Source: Cadophora sp. MPI-SDFR-AT-0126 (Eukaryota; Ascomycota; Leotiomycetes; Helotiales; Ploettnerulaceae). From it: 64,000 bases of DNA. Of the stretch, positions 33,438-44,726 are shown piece after piece. Under the pieces are notes generated by a model. It was not told where the DNA came from. It saw only the letters and a program-made list of their open reading frames with translations, and searched no databases. Location: contig JAGMVK010000002.1 in assembly GCA_020747065.1 (NCBI GenBank), positions 2,976,001 through 3,040,000 on the forward strand, given 5' to 3'. Numbering within the stretch: position 1 is the first letter of the stretch; each line of letters opens with the position of its first letter. The translations under genes and the position numbers were made by a program.

Positions 33438-34650
33438 GATCGAAATGGCAGGATAACCCTGCTTGTCTTCTATATGGATATACCCGGGATGTGGATGTTC
33501 ATGCGGCGTGATTGACTGCTGTCTTTGTTGCATGTGCCTTTCTCAGTGGGCTCTCTGGCTAGAATGCATGTTGGTCTGAGGGACCGCTTCCTCCGAAATC
33601 CCCAGGCCTGCGTCTAGCATAGCGAGCATACTTATTTGACAATTTCAAAACCCGGCCTACTCTCTCAGACTTTTAGTCGTCTAAAATTGAGACTACTGCA
33701 ATGCTCGCCTCTTGACTCGCTGCTACCCCGAGGATACGAGACGAGAATAGCAAATAGCTCGAATATCAGAAACACACTTGCAATGATCTCACTATTTACG
33801 ACGTACTCATATTCCAATCTCATCACAATACTTTGACAGAAAGTACAAGGCATATCTGGAGGCCATGTGTCTAGTTACGCTTCCATTACACAATTTTTGA
33901 ACTGGATCCTCAATTCCCCTCTCCTTCATGACTCGAGGTTACAAACCAGTTGCAACCACCACACCTTCCTTCCCTGATATCAAACGCCACCGCTTCAACG
34001 GAACCTCACCTTATGGTCTCTTTGAAATAATTATCCACTTACGAAAAAGCCCTCGGTATCATTTCTAGAAACCGATTCACGGGCAAAAAGAATGGCCGAA
34101 AAAAGCTGGGCTGCAGTCTGGGCAGTCGGCTGGGCAAGCCACACCGATCAAGGGTCTTTCTTGGAACTCAACACCATGACTTTATATTCTCCAGACATGT
34201 TACGAGCATTTCATAGCTCTTCAACACCGATGCCTTGCATTCTCTGTTAACGTTTATGAGACAGATATCCGCGCAGATGACCAACAGAGTATTTTGCCTG
34301 AAGTCGCAATCCCGTCAACGTACATGACTTTTCGTGTTACAATGGAAAGTTTATCTTGAGTCCATAGATAAGCAACACTCGGTGAAATACATGCCTGTCT
34401 CCCAAGAAAAAGGGCTTGCATGGAATCGCAGTCGTGATAGCTTGGCGACTCTTGGTTTCCCCGCTCGCTTCTCCCCACTGACCAGTGTACTCACTCTCGC
34501 CTCCCCAGACCCCATGGGGTTCGAGGGTACGGAAATCGAACATAAAGTGAGATGTTCCCATCTTCGAATTTGAGATCTTCATTGAGACCAACTTGTATAC
34601 TTACTCCTACTTTGGTTCCAGAAAAAAAAATACGAAGGAAAAATCTCAAT
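33438..34650. other. 1.2 kb intergenic, no gene seen
   Basis: Only short frames on both strands. It contains the promoter of the second MFS permease. No LTR or repeat is visible. Confidence 0.45.
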
Positions 34651-36351
34651 ATGACAGATTCAAAGACGCCTTCCGACCCCGCCAAGATGAAGATCGAGCA
34701 GGTCGAACAACAGCAACCGCCCATCTTTGAAGATCTCAAAGCAGAGACAAATCGAGACTATGCCGGTGCAGCAGCAAAGACTGATCCCGCCGAGATCAGA
34801 CTCGTGCGAAAGCTGGACATGAGGATCCTACCCACGCTCTTCGTCATGTATTTCCTCAACTACGTTGACAGTGAGTCTCCCAATATTCTTTTTCCTTATT
34901 AGGAAAGGCAAAAGCATGACATCTGACTCGTCCGTCCACACAGGAAACGCAATCGCCCAAGCGCGCCTCAACGGCCTCGAAGCAGACCTCGGCATGAACC
35001 CCAAGTCCAGCCAGTTCAACACCACCGTCTCCATCCTCTTCGTCGGCTACGTCCTCATGCAGGTCCCCAGCAACATGCTCATCACCAAGCTCCGGCCCTC
35101 GCTATACATGAGCGCCTGGATGGCTGTCTGGGCCGTCGTGTCTGCCTGCACTGCACTCGTGCAGAATTATGCTGGCTTGGTCGTGTGTCGGTTCCTGCTG
35201 GGTATTACGGAGGCGCCGTTTTATCCTGGCGCCACGTATATGCTGTCGATCTTCTATACGAGGAAGGAGATTGCGTCAAGGATTGCTTGTTTGTATCTTG
35301 CGCAGATTACTGCGACGGGGTTCTCGTCTTTGATCGCGGCTGGTGTTTTTGAGGGCTTGGATGGTGTGAGGGGTCTTGAGGGATGGAGATGGTGAGTTGT
35401 TTTCGATAGCTTCTTGAATTCGAGCTGATATTGCCAGGCTCTTCATTCTCGAGGGCGTCATTACCTTCGCTGTTGCACTCGCTGGCTTTGTTCTTCTGCC
35501 CGATACACCTAGTACCACACGTTGGCTCACCCAAGAAGAAAGAGAACTCGCTCATGGCCGCATGGTTCTTGACAACATTAACCACAGCGATGAGATCGTG
35601 CCTGCTATGGTGGGTCTGAAGCAAGCTTGCAAGGACTACAAGACCTGGATCTTCGTCCTGATGCAGTGCTTTCATCTGTCGGCTTGCTCATTCAACAGCT
35701 TCTTCCCAACGCAAGTTCTCCCACTTCCTTCCAAACTTACTATGAGCTTAGCTAACTCACATCACAGCGTCGTCAAAACCCTTGGCTTCAGCACAACTAT
35801 CACGTTGGTTATGACATGCCCGCCTTTCCTCCTCGCAGGCGCAGGAGGTCTCGCAATGGGTTGGTCATCCGGTCGACTCCACGAGAGAACATGGCACATC
35901 ACTGCTGGTTTAGCTTTATCCATAGTTGGATTTGCCATCGCAGCTGGAACTTTGAATACCGCTGGTCGTTATACAGCTTGCTTCATATTCCCACTTGGAG
36001 CGTATTCCGTCAACTCCGTTATCATTGGATGGGCTTCTTCGACACTGGCTCAAACAAAGGAGAAGAAAGCTGTGAGTATCGCTGTCTCGTGGTTATGTAG
36101 AGATAGTTTACTGATTGATATAGGTTGTTCTAGCCATGACGAATGTGGGAGGACAGATTGGGTATATTTATGGTGCGTATCTGTGGCCTGGAAGCGACTC
36201 TCCAAGATACGTGACGGGGTTCAGTGCATCTGCCGCGTTCGCGCTTGGTTCGATTGCTTGTGCTTGGTGGATGAAGGTCTGCTTGAAGAGGGAGAACAGA
36301 AAGATCATGTCTTCGGCTGTGGATGAGGGTATCAATTTGTATGCCTATTGA
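34651..36351 (+). CDS. MFS permease, Dal5/Tna1 type (second copy)
   Basis: Five exons: 34651-34870, 34944-35391, 35438-35710, 35768-36071 and 36124-36351, 490 residues. Signatures are RLVRKLDMRILPTLFVMYFL, NYVDRNAIAQARLNGLEADL, VGYVLMQVPSNMLITKL, RFLLGITEAPFYPGATYML, TGFSSLIAAGVFEGLDG, FFPTVVKTLGFS and SSTLAQTKEKKA. Twelve membrane segments are expected. It belongs to the same anion:cation symporter branch as the gene at 19464 but is clearly a different subgroup. The third intron (35711-35767) begins GCAAGT, a GC-AG intron with a strong consensus; a GT alternative nearby breaks the frame. Substrate unknown (vitamin or small organic acid). It is convergent with the FAP1-like gene, stops 160 bases apart. 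Confidence 0.9.
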
Positions 36352-36510
36352 TCGAGTCAAGGCAGCTATATTGCAAAGTAGAAGGGTGGAGAACTTACGA
36401 GTCTGACGGGAGGAATTCCTGATCGAGGACATTTTATAATATTCATATGATTTTCATGTCATGTCCACCCTTTGGTATATCTACAATGCTCTACTGTGCT
36501 CATCTTCAAC

Positions 36511-39500
36511 TCATACGGCATCAGCCTCAAGCTCCCAATCGTCAGCAGCTTCCTCAATTGCCTTTTTCTTCTCATTCTCCTTCATCTTCTTGGTCCCGAG
36601 TACTGTAAAGCTACTCCTAGCACCGACGGTAGCTTGAGGCACATTTCTTGTAGCCGGTCCACCCTTCGCGACCTGGCTCCATCCTCCACTTGCCTTGTTC
36701 TCATCCTCTCGTCTCAAGACATTGAGACTACTGTCCACGGCGCAGAGGGTCGTCAGGGAGGCAAGGCCAAGAGCAGAGACCTTCTTGCTCACAGCAGCTT
36801 TGATAGCTGCTAACTCTTTGTCGATCTTGACGAGCCAGGATGTGGAAGTCAGAGCTTTGAGCACGACGTCCCCGGATGGAAGGAAAGATATCTCAAAGTC
36901 AATTCCCGCCGCAGCAAATTCAGGCTTCAAATCAGCATACAGCTCATCGATGGTGATTCCAAACTTGGGATTGCAGAGAAGGAATGCATTCCACGGCTCC
37001 GCACTTGAGACCAGTGGCTTGGAGACATTGGCTTCTGCAACAGGAGCTGCCCGGATCTTGACACACTGGCTCAGTGTCTTCATAGGACTCGAAACGAATC
37101 TTGGAGTCTTGAATATGCAAACGTGGCGATGTGGCTCTGGATCCTGGCTCTCACTGTCAAGACCGAAATCCTCCGCAAGGGCATGAATGAAGGCTCGTTG
37201 ATGAGGCTGCATCGGCTTGAAACGAAGGCGTTTCTCCTTATCATCTGCCGCGAAGATTCGAAATTCTCGTTCATACTGCTGCCCGAACTTCTGGTTATCT
37301 GCGAAGAAAGAGAGAGTTGTGGCAGAGTAAGGGATGTGGTCGTCGGTGTGGGTTGCGGGGTCGATGTTGAGGGCTGCTGCCAGTTTGGCGTTCCGTTGAA
37401 GTCTCAGACATTCATCATTGCACTCCAAAGTCTTCGCCGAGTTGCCAGGCGAAGACTTCGAGGCTAGACACCTGATAGCCTGCTTTTGATTCTGACATTC
37501 GCAGGTGATGAAGGTTTTCGCTTGACATGGCGTAACTTCCTTGCAGGGATAAGGAGCGTGACATGGATCCAAACATGTATGTTCGCAGACTGTCTTTTGT
37601 CGACCACACGCCTGAGTGCAAGGAGAAGTAGCATCTTCACATTGCCCTGCCCGATGACACATCTTTTGGCAGAAGTGGTTGCCGCATCGAAGCTTCTTGT
37701 TGCAGGGCAGACCACAACGAACCTCGGTGAACCAACAAGGTTGGTTTTTAAGTGTCTTCTTTCCACAGATGCAAGGCTTCTCAACCAAGAAGGGACACTT
37801 CGGACACTCTTCCGTACCTTCATGGCATTGATGTTTGACTTGGGGATGACCACATGTCCGTTGACGAGTACATTCGAATCTGCACTCGGGAGGCTTCGTA
37901 CCGCATGGTTGAGGTGGTTGGAGAACGGTTCGGCCACACGCACAGCTGATATCCTCAAAGACAGCCTCGAGGCAACTGGCACAAGGTCCTTTGTGGCAGA
38001 GAGAAGCGCAAGTATGGTTGCCGCACTTCAATGGCCGACCACAAACTTTCAAGCATATGTGCTCGGGCTCGAATTCCTCGCCATTAGCTGGTGCGTTCAA
38101 TGCTCGATGCTTCCGCTTCGAGCTTTGTCGCTCACTCGCCTTCTTCTCGCCGGGACAGCATCTTTCCCCACATTCATGTCGACCGCAATTCAGAGTGGAG
38201 CGACAGATTCGAGGGCATTGAGGTGGCTCATCGATTCCTTGATGACAGACTGAGTTCGAAGTTGTCCTACCACATCTGCAAGTGATCTGGACTGTTTGAA
38301 GACAGGGTCTACAACTTCCACCGTGACACTTCTGCTCGCATAAATGGCCGCAGGCAAGTAACTTCTGGCACTCCTCTTGACAGTGTGGTACCCGTGCTGA
38401 GCAATCCAAGCGAGGTTCCGAAATTAGGACTTCGATTGGCGTCTTGCCACATGGACAATGCGTCACGACATCCGGCGAGAGCGGGCAATGGGCTGGCTCC
38501 AGATCTTGAACATGGCAGGGCTGTTCGCAGAAATGATCCGGATTTCCACAATCAAATGGCCTTCGACATTCTGCTCCGCAGTTGAAAGATCCCGTCCAAG
38601 TCTCCTCCTTCGATTGACTTTCCATCTCATCCTCTCGTTCCGAGCATTTCAAAGTCTTCCGTTCTCGCCCACAATAACATCGAGATTCAACCTCGATATC
38701 ACAACTCCCACATAGACCTTCATGACACTCTCGAGCACAGGTATGCTCTCCACAGGGCAGATCCTCTCCGCAAATCTGGCCGCATGTCCAGCCATTCTCA
38801 TAATTCGTCTCAACACATCTCCTAGAGCTTGACTCCTTCCCGCAAAAGCAGGACATCGAAGGACCCATATGGCCACAAGGTGGACAAGGGCCGGCATGGC
38901 AGATCAACTCGCAAGGATGTGGACAGCTACCAGCTCTCCTCTTCGAGCATGATTGTCCGCAAGAATGTGGCGGCAACCCCGCAATCGAACGAGGCTCAAT
39001 TTCCTTCTCACACCAACATGAGTAGTTATTCGGCAGCTCCGACTTTGGTAGATTGCATCCAGGGCAACGCCACTGTCTTGGCGGGGGCAGTTCTCCATTG
39101 TCCACAGCACGCTGCTGGTGAGTCGACACTTCATTCTTGGACCATCTTTTTACACATGATAGATGCAGAACCGACCAACAGGTCCGACAACTCCAGACTT
39201 TCGAGTTTGGCAGAACTTCGTTTGTGCAGATCACGCATTCGTACTGTCCGTTTGTAATATCCTCGTGTGTCCGTGTGGCAATATCGGGGGCTTGGGATTT
39301 CGACATTCGGCGTCGAGGTGGGTTTCGGGATTGGGAGGCTCGAGCTCGCGGTACAACTGGCTGCCCAGGTATGAATTCTGGGGCATCTCCTGCTAGAGAT
39401 CCTTCGCTGGGTGTTGCAGCTGTCAATTGCCCTCCAAACGCTCGCTGTCCATTGACCATGAGCTGACCACCTCCTCTCCCTCTGCCTCTATATCCACCAC

Positions 39501-39696
39501 GTCTGCCATTCCCTCTGGATACTGTAGATGTCGGTGTTGATTCGGGGGCTACTGAAGCTGGACGTAGAGCCAACGAGGCATTTGCAGTTTGTGTTGTGTT
39601 TCCAGAAGCTCCTCCTCGACCTCTTCTTGGACCTCGACGTTGACGAGGTCTGCCTGAGCCAGAAGCTGTAGCCGGCGGAGGCTCAGCAGCAGACAT
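36511..39696 (-). CDS. FAP1: NFX1-type zinc-finger protein (FAP1 homologue)
   Basis: One long exon, 1061 residues from the ATG of MSAAEPPPATASGSG; an open frame extends 71 codons further upstream but looks like leader. The N-terminus is Arg/Gly-rich (RQRRGPRRGRGG, RRGGYRGRGRGG), as in RNA-binding proteins. A RING-like finger follows (CVICTNEVLPNSKVWSCRTC, HLSC, WRCPGC). Next is a run of about eight to nine NFX1-type zinc fingers (C-G-x-H-x-C patterns such as CGEHTCARECHEG and CGNHTCASLCHKGPC). An R3H domain near residues 770-870 (FADNQKFGQQYEREFRIF, PHQRAFIHALAEDFGL) binds single-stranded nucleic acid. Yeast Fap1 binds the FKBP12 prolyl isomerase Fpr1 and confers rapamycin resistance; human NFX1 is a transcriptional repressor. 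Convergent with the second MFS permease. Confidence 0.95.
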   Translation of the reverse strand: MSAAEPPPATASGSGRPRQRRGPRRGRGGASGNTTQTANASLALRPASVAPESTPTSTVSRGNGRRGGYRGRGRGGGQLMVNGQRAFGGQLTAATPSEGSLAGDAPEFIPGQPVVPRARASQSRNPPRRRMSKSQAPDIATRTHEDITNGQYECVICTNEVLPNSKVWSCRTCWSVLHLSCVKRWSKNEVSTHQQRAVDNGELPPPRQWRCPGCNLPKSELPNNYSCWCEKEIEPRSIAGLPPHSCGQSCSKRRAGSCPHPCELICHAGPCPPCGHMGPSMSCFCGKESSSRRCVETNYENGWTCGQICGEDLPCGEHTCARECHEGLCGSCDIEVESRCYCGRERKTLKCSEREDEMESQSKEETWTGSFNCGAECRRPFDCGNPDHFCEQPCHVQDLEPAHCPLSPDVVTHCPCGKTPIEVLISEPRLDCSARVPHCQEECQKLLACGHLCEQKCHGGSCRPCLQTVQITCRCGRTTSNSVCHQGIDEPPQCPRICRSTLNCGRHECGERCCPGEKKASERQSSKRKHRALNAPANGEEFEPEHICLKVCGRPLKCGNHTCASLCHKGPCASCLEAVFEDISCACGRTVLQPPQPCGTKPPECRFECTRQRTCGHPQVKHQCHEGTEECPKCPFLVEKPCICGKKTLKNQPCWFTEVRCGLPCNKKLRCGNHFCQKMCHRAGQCEDATSPCTQACGRQKTVCEHTCLDPCHAPYPCKEVTPCQAKTFITCECQNQKQAIRCLASKSSPGNSAKTLECNDECLRLQRNAKLAAALNIDPATHTDDHIPYSATTLSFFADNQKFGQQYEREFRIFAADDKEKRLRFKPMQPHQRAFIHALAEDFGLDSESQDPEPHRHVCIFKTPRFVSSPMKTLSQCVKIRAAPVAEANVSKPLVSSAEPWNAFLLCNPKFGITIDELYADLKPEFAAAGIDFEISFLPSGDVVLKALTSTSWLVKIDKELAAIKAAVSKKVSALGLASLTTLCAVDSSLNVLRREDENKASGGWSQVAKGGPATRNVPQATVGARSSFTVLGTKKMKENEKKKAIEEAADDWELEADAV

Positions 39697-41198
39697 GACT
39701 GTGGTTCGAGAAAATTGAGTGACTGTTTGTGAGGCCGCCGTTGTGAAGGTGTGTATCGTGTGGCTAGTAAGTGGCGGGGTGTTCTCTGGGAAAGTTGTTG
39801 ATTTGACTCGAGACCTTATCGATTGCTTTGTAGAAGTTTCAATTGTGCGTCTTTCAAATACGACGTCTTCGAAGGACAAAATAAAAAAAGGCCAAATGCA
39901 AGCCGTCAATGGTCGTTAATCCAGATGAAAGGTTTGTTGTTGAAAGGGACGAGACGAGGCTGAGCTTAAGTGGCAACTGATGCTCTAGAAAAATAATTTA
40001 GGCTAAGCTTCTTCAGGTCTCCTCCAAGCGAAAGTTCCACTGAAGAGTCACAATTGAGTCATTCCAACTTTAATTTGATGCACAAACCTGACAGCATAAG
40101 CCGAATGGCTGTGCAGATGCAAGAATATGCAGATAGACCGAAAAGTATATAGGCACTTTCCAACTAGGATATAGTATGATGTTATGATCAGACCTCGCAG
40201 GCATGATCGAATTGGGTAACGCTAATCCAGCCTTGGTTGACGAGGCTGCGGGAGATCTACGAGAGCTGAGATGAGTGATAATGACGCGGGTTCGTGAGAA
40301 ACCCGTGAGTAAAAGTCTGGGGTGTAATAAGTTTGGGCTAGGAATATACTTTTTCTAGTAGAGCTCCTTCTCTACTGTAACATGTCCGGAAATCATCTTT
40401 GCTGCAAGTTACTATTCATAATACCTGATCCCCTGTACTCTTGGCTAGCGCGGAATCAAAGTCAACATCGCGACAAGAAATCCAACTCGTAAAAGCAAAA
40501 TCAATAATCAGGGAGTTATCGTAGTACTTTAACTTGAAGGCCGAAAGTAATCAGTGGCCTTGTCGTCCAGAGGCTCAATACCTATACCTATATATCTTTC
40601 AGAGGGCTTTTCCTTCGTTTGTCCAGGACTGTGCCTTCGTATACCTTCCGGGGTACCTTGCGAAGATACGAGGTCCCGTTACGACAGCCTAGTTGGAGGG
40701 GTAGCAGATCCCATGTCAACATGCCCTTGGTGGTAAATTGAAGTGAAAATACTGATCTGATCTCGAATGAATCCTTCCTAAAATTTACGAAGAGACTCAT
40801 TCTGATATTTCCATCCATCCTTCGGAAATTCTGCTGACACCAAGCTATTTATCTGTAACAACTGCATGTCCGCTTATGGTAAACACCCCCCTTATATTGG
40901 GAAGCTATTGATTTTGGCGACGCGCATGAACTACTCTTTTTACCGAATATCCACACTGCACATCACTTTACCACTTTCATGCAAACCCACGATCTCCGAC
41001 TCCTGATTTCCCACCATTGCGTTTGCTCCAAGGCGTAGCAAAAGCTTCTCTCTGTCCCAATGGGCCAACGCGATTGAGACAAGTCTACCAATAGCGGCAG
41101 CCTGAGCTGGTTGGGGCCACGAGACAAGCAAGCAAGCAACAGGCAACCGAATTCGAAACACGAACATTCTTTATCCTCACCTCGCTCACCGCATTGCC
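39697..41198. other. 1.5 kb divergent upstream region
   Basis: Lies between the FAP1-like start (minus) and the Bem46-like start (plus). Short chance frames only. A CCCAATGGGCC string near 41056 includes a CCAAT core. No RNA gene found. Confidence 0.4.
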
Positions 41199-42472
41199 AT
41201 GTCTTCCCAAGAAAATTCCGGCAGCTACCTACAGCAGGCGTCTGGAGTTGCAGGTAGTGTTTATAGCTACATGCGTCTTCCGGTCCTGGTGTCCTCGGTA
41301 TTTGAATGCTCCTGATGTTATGTTGTCGACCATGTCGTACTTACATTGGCCGCAGGGCATCGCTGCTGCGCTCAGCTCCTTGTTGTATTTTAAGCAGAAG
41401 TAAGTCTCGATCTCTTCCCCCCTATCCTCTTTCGGCGCATACTAATAGACTCAGAGCTCTGATCTACCCCTCCCACGTTCCAAACGATGCTCGAACAGAA
41501 GTCCCTCGACCATCGCAGTTCGGCATCACCGACTTTGAAGACCTCATGATACCTACCCCCGACGGCGAGAACCTCTCCGCATTCTACATTCGACCCCCAA
41601 AGACGGGTATGCGCAAGGGCGTCACTGTTCTGATGTTTCACGGCAACGCAGGCAATATCGGACACAGAGTACCTATTGCGCGCATGTTTGTACACAGGAT
41701 GGGATGCAGCGTTTTGATGTTGGAGTACCGCGGCTATGGTCTATCAACAGGATCTCCAGATGAAACTGGACTCATGATCGATGCACAAACAGCCTTCGAC
41801 TACCTGCGAAACCGGTCCGAGACGAGGGATAACGATATTGTGGTGTTTGGACAAAGCCTGGGAGGCGCGGTGAGCATACAACTCGTGGCCAAGAACCAGA
41901 ACGACAGTAGATTAGTGGGGTTGGTACTGGAGAACACGTTCCTGAGCATGAGGAAGTTGATCCCATCGTATGTATCCCTGCTGTGCTCTTGGTGGAGATC
42001 TCTAAAAGTGGATAGGATCATTCCACCTGCAAAATATCTTACCCTGCTCTGCCATCAGGTCTGGGCATCCGACACATACCTCCCTTCCATTACGGAAGTT
42101 CCTATTCTCTTCCTCTCTGGTCTACAGGACGAAATAGTTCCGTACGTTTTGCACCCTCCTTTTCTCCATCCCCTACTTGAATGATGACTTAATTTCCATC
42201 CACAAAACCTGATCCCTTCTGGGACTTGATTATACACCTTGAGAATTTCTGACAACTCCTTTCACTCTCCGTGCTCTGGCGCCTAGCATCTATCTGCATT
42301 TGCTAACAGCAACAGACCAAGCCATATGCGCCGCCTCTACGAGATCTGCCAATCCCCAACGAAGGTATGGAAGCCTCTGCCAGGTGGAGATCACAACTCC
42401 AGTGTCGTTGAGGACGGATACTTCGAATCGATAGACGACTTCGTTGCGAACTTGGATACGAAGTGCGCTTGA
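41199..42472 (+). CDS. alpha/beta hydrolase, Bem46 family
   Basis: Five exons: 41199-41297, 41356-41399, 41455-41967, 42016-42141 and 42316-42472, 312 residues, all phases closing. An N-terminal hydrophobic segment (GIAAALSSLLYF) is a likely membrane or ER anchor. Then come the family marks LIYPSHVPNDARTEVPRPS, FEDLMIPTPDGENLSAFY, the oxyanion strand VLMFHGNAGNIGHR, and MLEYRGYGLSTGSPDE. The nucleophile elbow is GQSLGG (Ser). The acid Asp is in SGLQDEIVPP and the His in GGDHNSS. Bem46 proteins sit at the ER/eisosome periphery and affect cell polarity and germination in Neurospora; the natural substrate is unknown. Intron 4 is long for this genome (174 bases). Confidence 0.9.
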
Positions 42473-43071
42473 TTCTTCTTCTGGAACTGTCTTGTCACCA
42501 GGGTGTAGGTTTGGACTGATTGCTTTCTACTGCATATTTGCGCGGCGTTTGGGTGTGGTTCCTGGATGTACTTTTGAAGGTGGACTTTTTTTTCTTTCGA
42601 CGAAGACTGGAGTGAGGCTGGTTACGATTGACGAGGGTACTGTATTATTAGGCGTACAGAGGCTGATATACCATGATGAATGCGATTCGTTCACTTGCTC
42701 CTTTTCCTCTATGTTACTGCGTCTTGTTCATATAACGCTTCCATGCTCCTTTTCCTCCGCCGCTAGCAAGTATCTTGAAGTCAAGACAACTTTACGATTT
42801 CCTTCAATTGCCTCTGCTTCTCTCGGCTTGCACCTTGGCCTTGACGGAAACGGCATCGCGATCTACCTTACATAGCGGGCTTGATGCTGTGCTGTATCCC
42901 CTCAGATATTTCTTTAGCGGCGGCGCCACGAGGCTGAGGCTGGGATTATATCATGACCTGGACCGCTGCAGCCCGACTACAACATCAACTCTCTTCTCTG
43001 GGAGAACTTCAATTTCGCACATTGTGAGAAGTCATCCTATCTCTCTCAACCTCGAATCCTCGCCGCACGCC
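42473..43071. other. intergenic, no gene seen
   Basis: 600 bases. A frame opens before the next gene but looks like leader. No repeat visible. Confidence 0.4.
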
Positions 43072-44113
43072 ATGCAGACAGATCTGGAAATGGGGATCAT
43101 CGACGAGGCTGTAGGAGACGAGGCTGCAGTGTTCTCGCACGACTCGCACACAACATGCGTCCAACCTCAAGCAGAGCAGACAAGCAACACAGCCAAAACT
43201 CAGCATCCCGCGACACAAGCAAGCCAAGGGGCCGCAGAAGCTAGAGCCGATGCCAACGATGCCGCAGACGCCAGGGACCTCTCCCTGAGCGAACATGTGG
43301 AAGCGCTCAAGCTCTGGATGAGAGAGCCGCTGAGCAGAGTGAAGAGCAATGAGGTGCTTGAAGCTCTTCATGTTCGGAATATAACGAATGCGCAGTTCAA
43401 GCTGCTTAGATATTAGGTGCTTGATATAGCGTCATTCGAGGTCTTGTCTGACAAGCCCTTCAAGAAGCTCTCCACCTTGTACAAAGGATATAGATTACCC
43501 CAACATTACAGCTTGTGGGAATGTATTTTGACTGTCCATCAGCGTTTGAGAATCTGGTAGATGAACAGTTACAAGATGACCTTGAAAACTACAGTATGTG
43601 TACGCAGACACCGAATTTGAGTTGCCGGGAGCTGATGGTTCAACAGGCAAGGCTGTGAAAATGTATCATGACTGGCTGGCAGACGAAGACTCCTCATATC
43701 AGCCTTCACAGAACGACTGGGAATTCGTCCAGCTCCTTGCCATTCGGGAATGTGCGGAACAGAGAAACCTATGGGAGAGTGCAGAGCGAGCAGGGCTCAG
43801 CCAGGAGATCTGCTCGGCTTCTATTATGAATTTCGATACGCAAGATACTAGAGAGGCGAGATGTAGGAAGAACAATCGTGGCGCTTATTCCCCGTATGTG
43901 GATCGCTGGGGCGGGAGGGTTCGTCCTCATCGGGCCTATGTACATGATGATTAACGCCGCAGATCGATGGTCAGCTGCTCATGTGACGGCATTCTTGTGG
44001 TGACTGTTGCGCTAATGCCATGTTGGTTGACAGACAAGAAAGGCATTTTTATAGCTACGGCGGCGTATGCTGCTGTGCTGGTTGTGTTTGTTGGCGCTAG
44101 CTCTGGGGAGTAA
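43072..44113 (+). pseudogene. frame-broken membrane protein, DUF6594-like C-terminus
   Basis: From ATG 43072 (MQTDLEMGIIDEAVGDE) a frame runs to TAG at 43414-43416. The same frame then continues with protein-like sequence (VLDIASFEVLSDKPFKKLS). Further pieces occur in shifted frames: FENLVDEQLQDDLENY (43545), FELPGADGSTGKAVKMYHDW (43610), LERRDVGRTIVALIPRMWIA (about 43850). Finally there is the membrane segment GIFIATAAYAAVLVVFVGAS ending in TAA at 44111. The R-x-IVALIP...GP-MYMM and ATAAYAAVLVVFVG strings are typical of the C-terminal two or three helices of fungal DUF6594 proteins. Unlisted introns may explain some shifts, but the change of frame at about 43990 inside the membrane domain has no plausible splice pair. 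I therefore read it as a degraded or assembly-broken gene. Function unknown. Confidence 0.4.
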
Positions 44114-44726
44114 TGCTTGGACCTCATCCACGGTGTAAACAGGTTGGAAACGAGGCAGCCAGTGGGAGTGCCATCGTTTGCTATATCGAGCCTCGAGGTA
44201 AATTGGGAACTGGAAGAGCTCTGGAAACATTGGCAACGAGACTGGTAATATCGAAAGGATGAGATCGAGACATATGATTGAGGCCGATAGGGATAGTTAG
44301 GCGGTTGACAACGCGAATGAAACGAAGTAGTAGCGATGAAAGGAAAAGACAAGACATTGAACGTGAAATACTTGTGCATAGAAACAAGGCAAGACACGGG
44401 ACGGACTGATGAGAGAGATCCAAAAGCACCCGCCACTGCGGAGAGGAAGGCACTGGTCCTCATGCTGCCACCACAAACCAAGTCCAACTTCCTGATACAA
44501 AAAAAAAAAGGACTTGCTAACGACGAGACAATGATTCAATGCTGGAAAATTCTTATCTACACGGCCGCATAATCGGACCATTATGCTGTCAGCCCACAAC
44601 GCCCGCCAACGTGCGATCTGCTCAGCCACCCGACATATTGTACGTGGTCGTATCATACGGATCTCCAACCCCAACCAACCCCAAGCACAAGTCATTCTCA
44701 ACCCCCACCTTACGAATACAAGCTTC
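44114..44726. other. intergenic, no gene seen
   Basis: Between the broken membrane gene (plus) and SDHB stop (minus). Short frames only, plus a 10-A run near 44500. Confidence 0.45.

Noticed and set aside
37486..38253. Long plus-strand frame (255 codons) opposite the FAP1-like gene
   Set aside because: It is the antisense shadow of a Cys-rich coding region; the minus frame carries all the recognisable NFX1 fingers.
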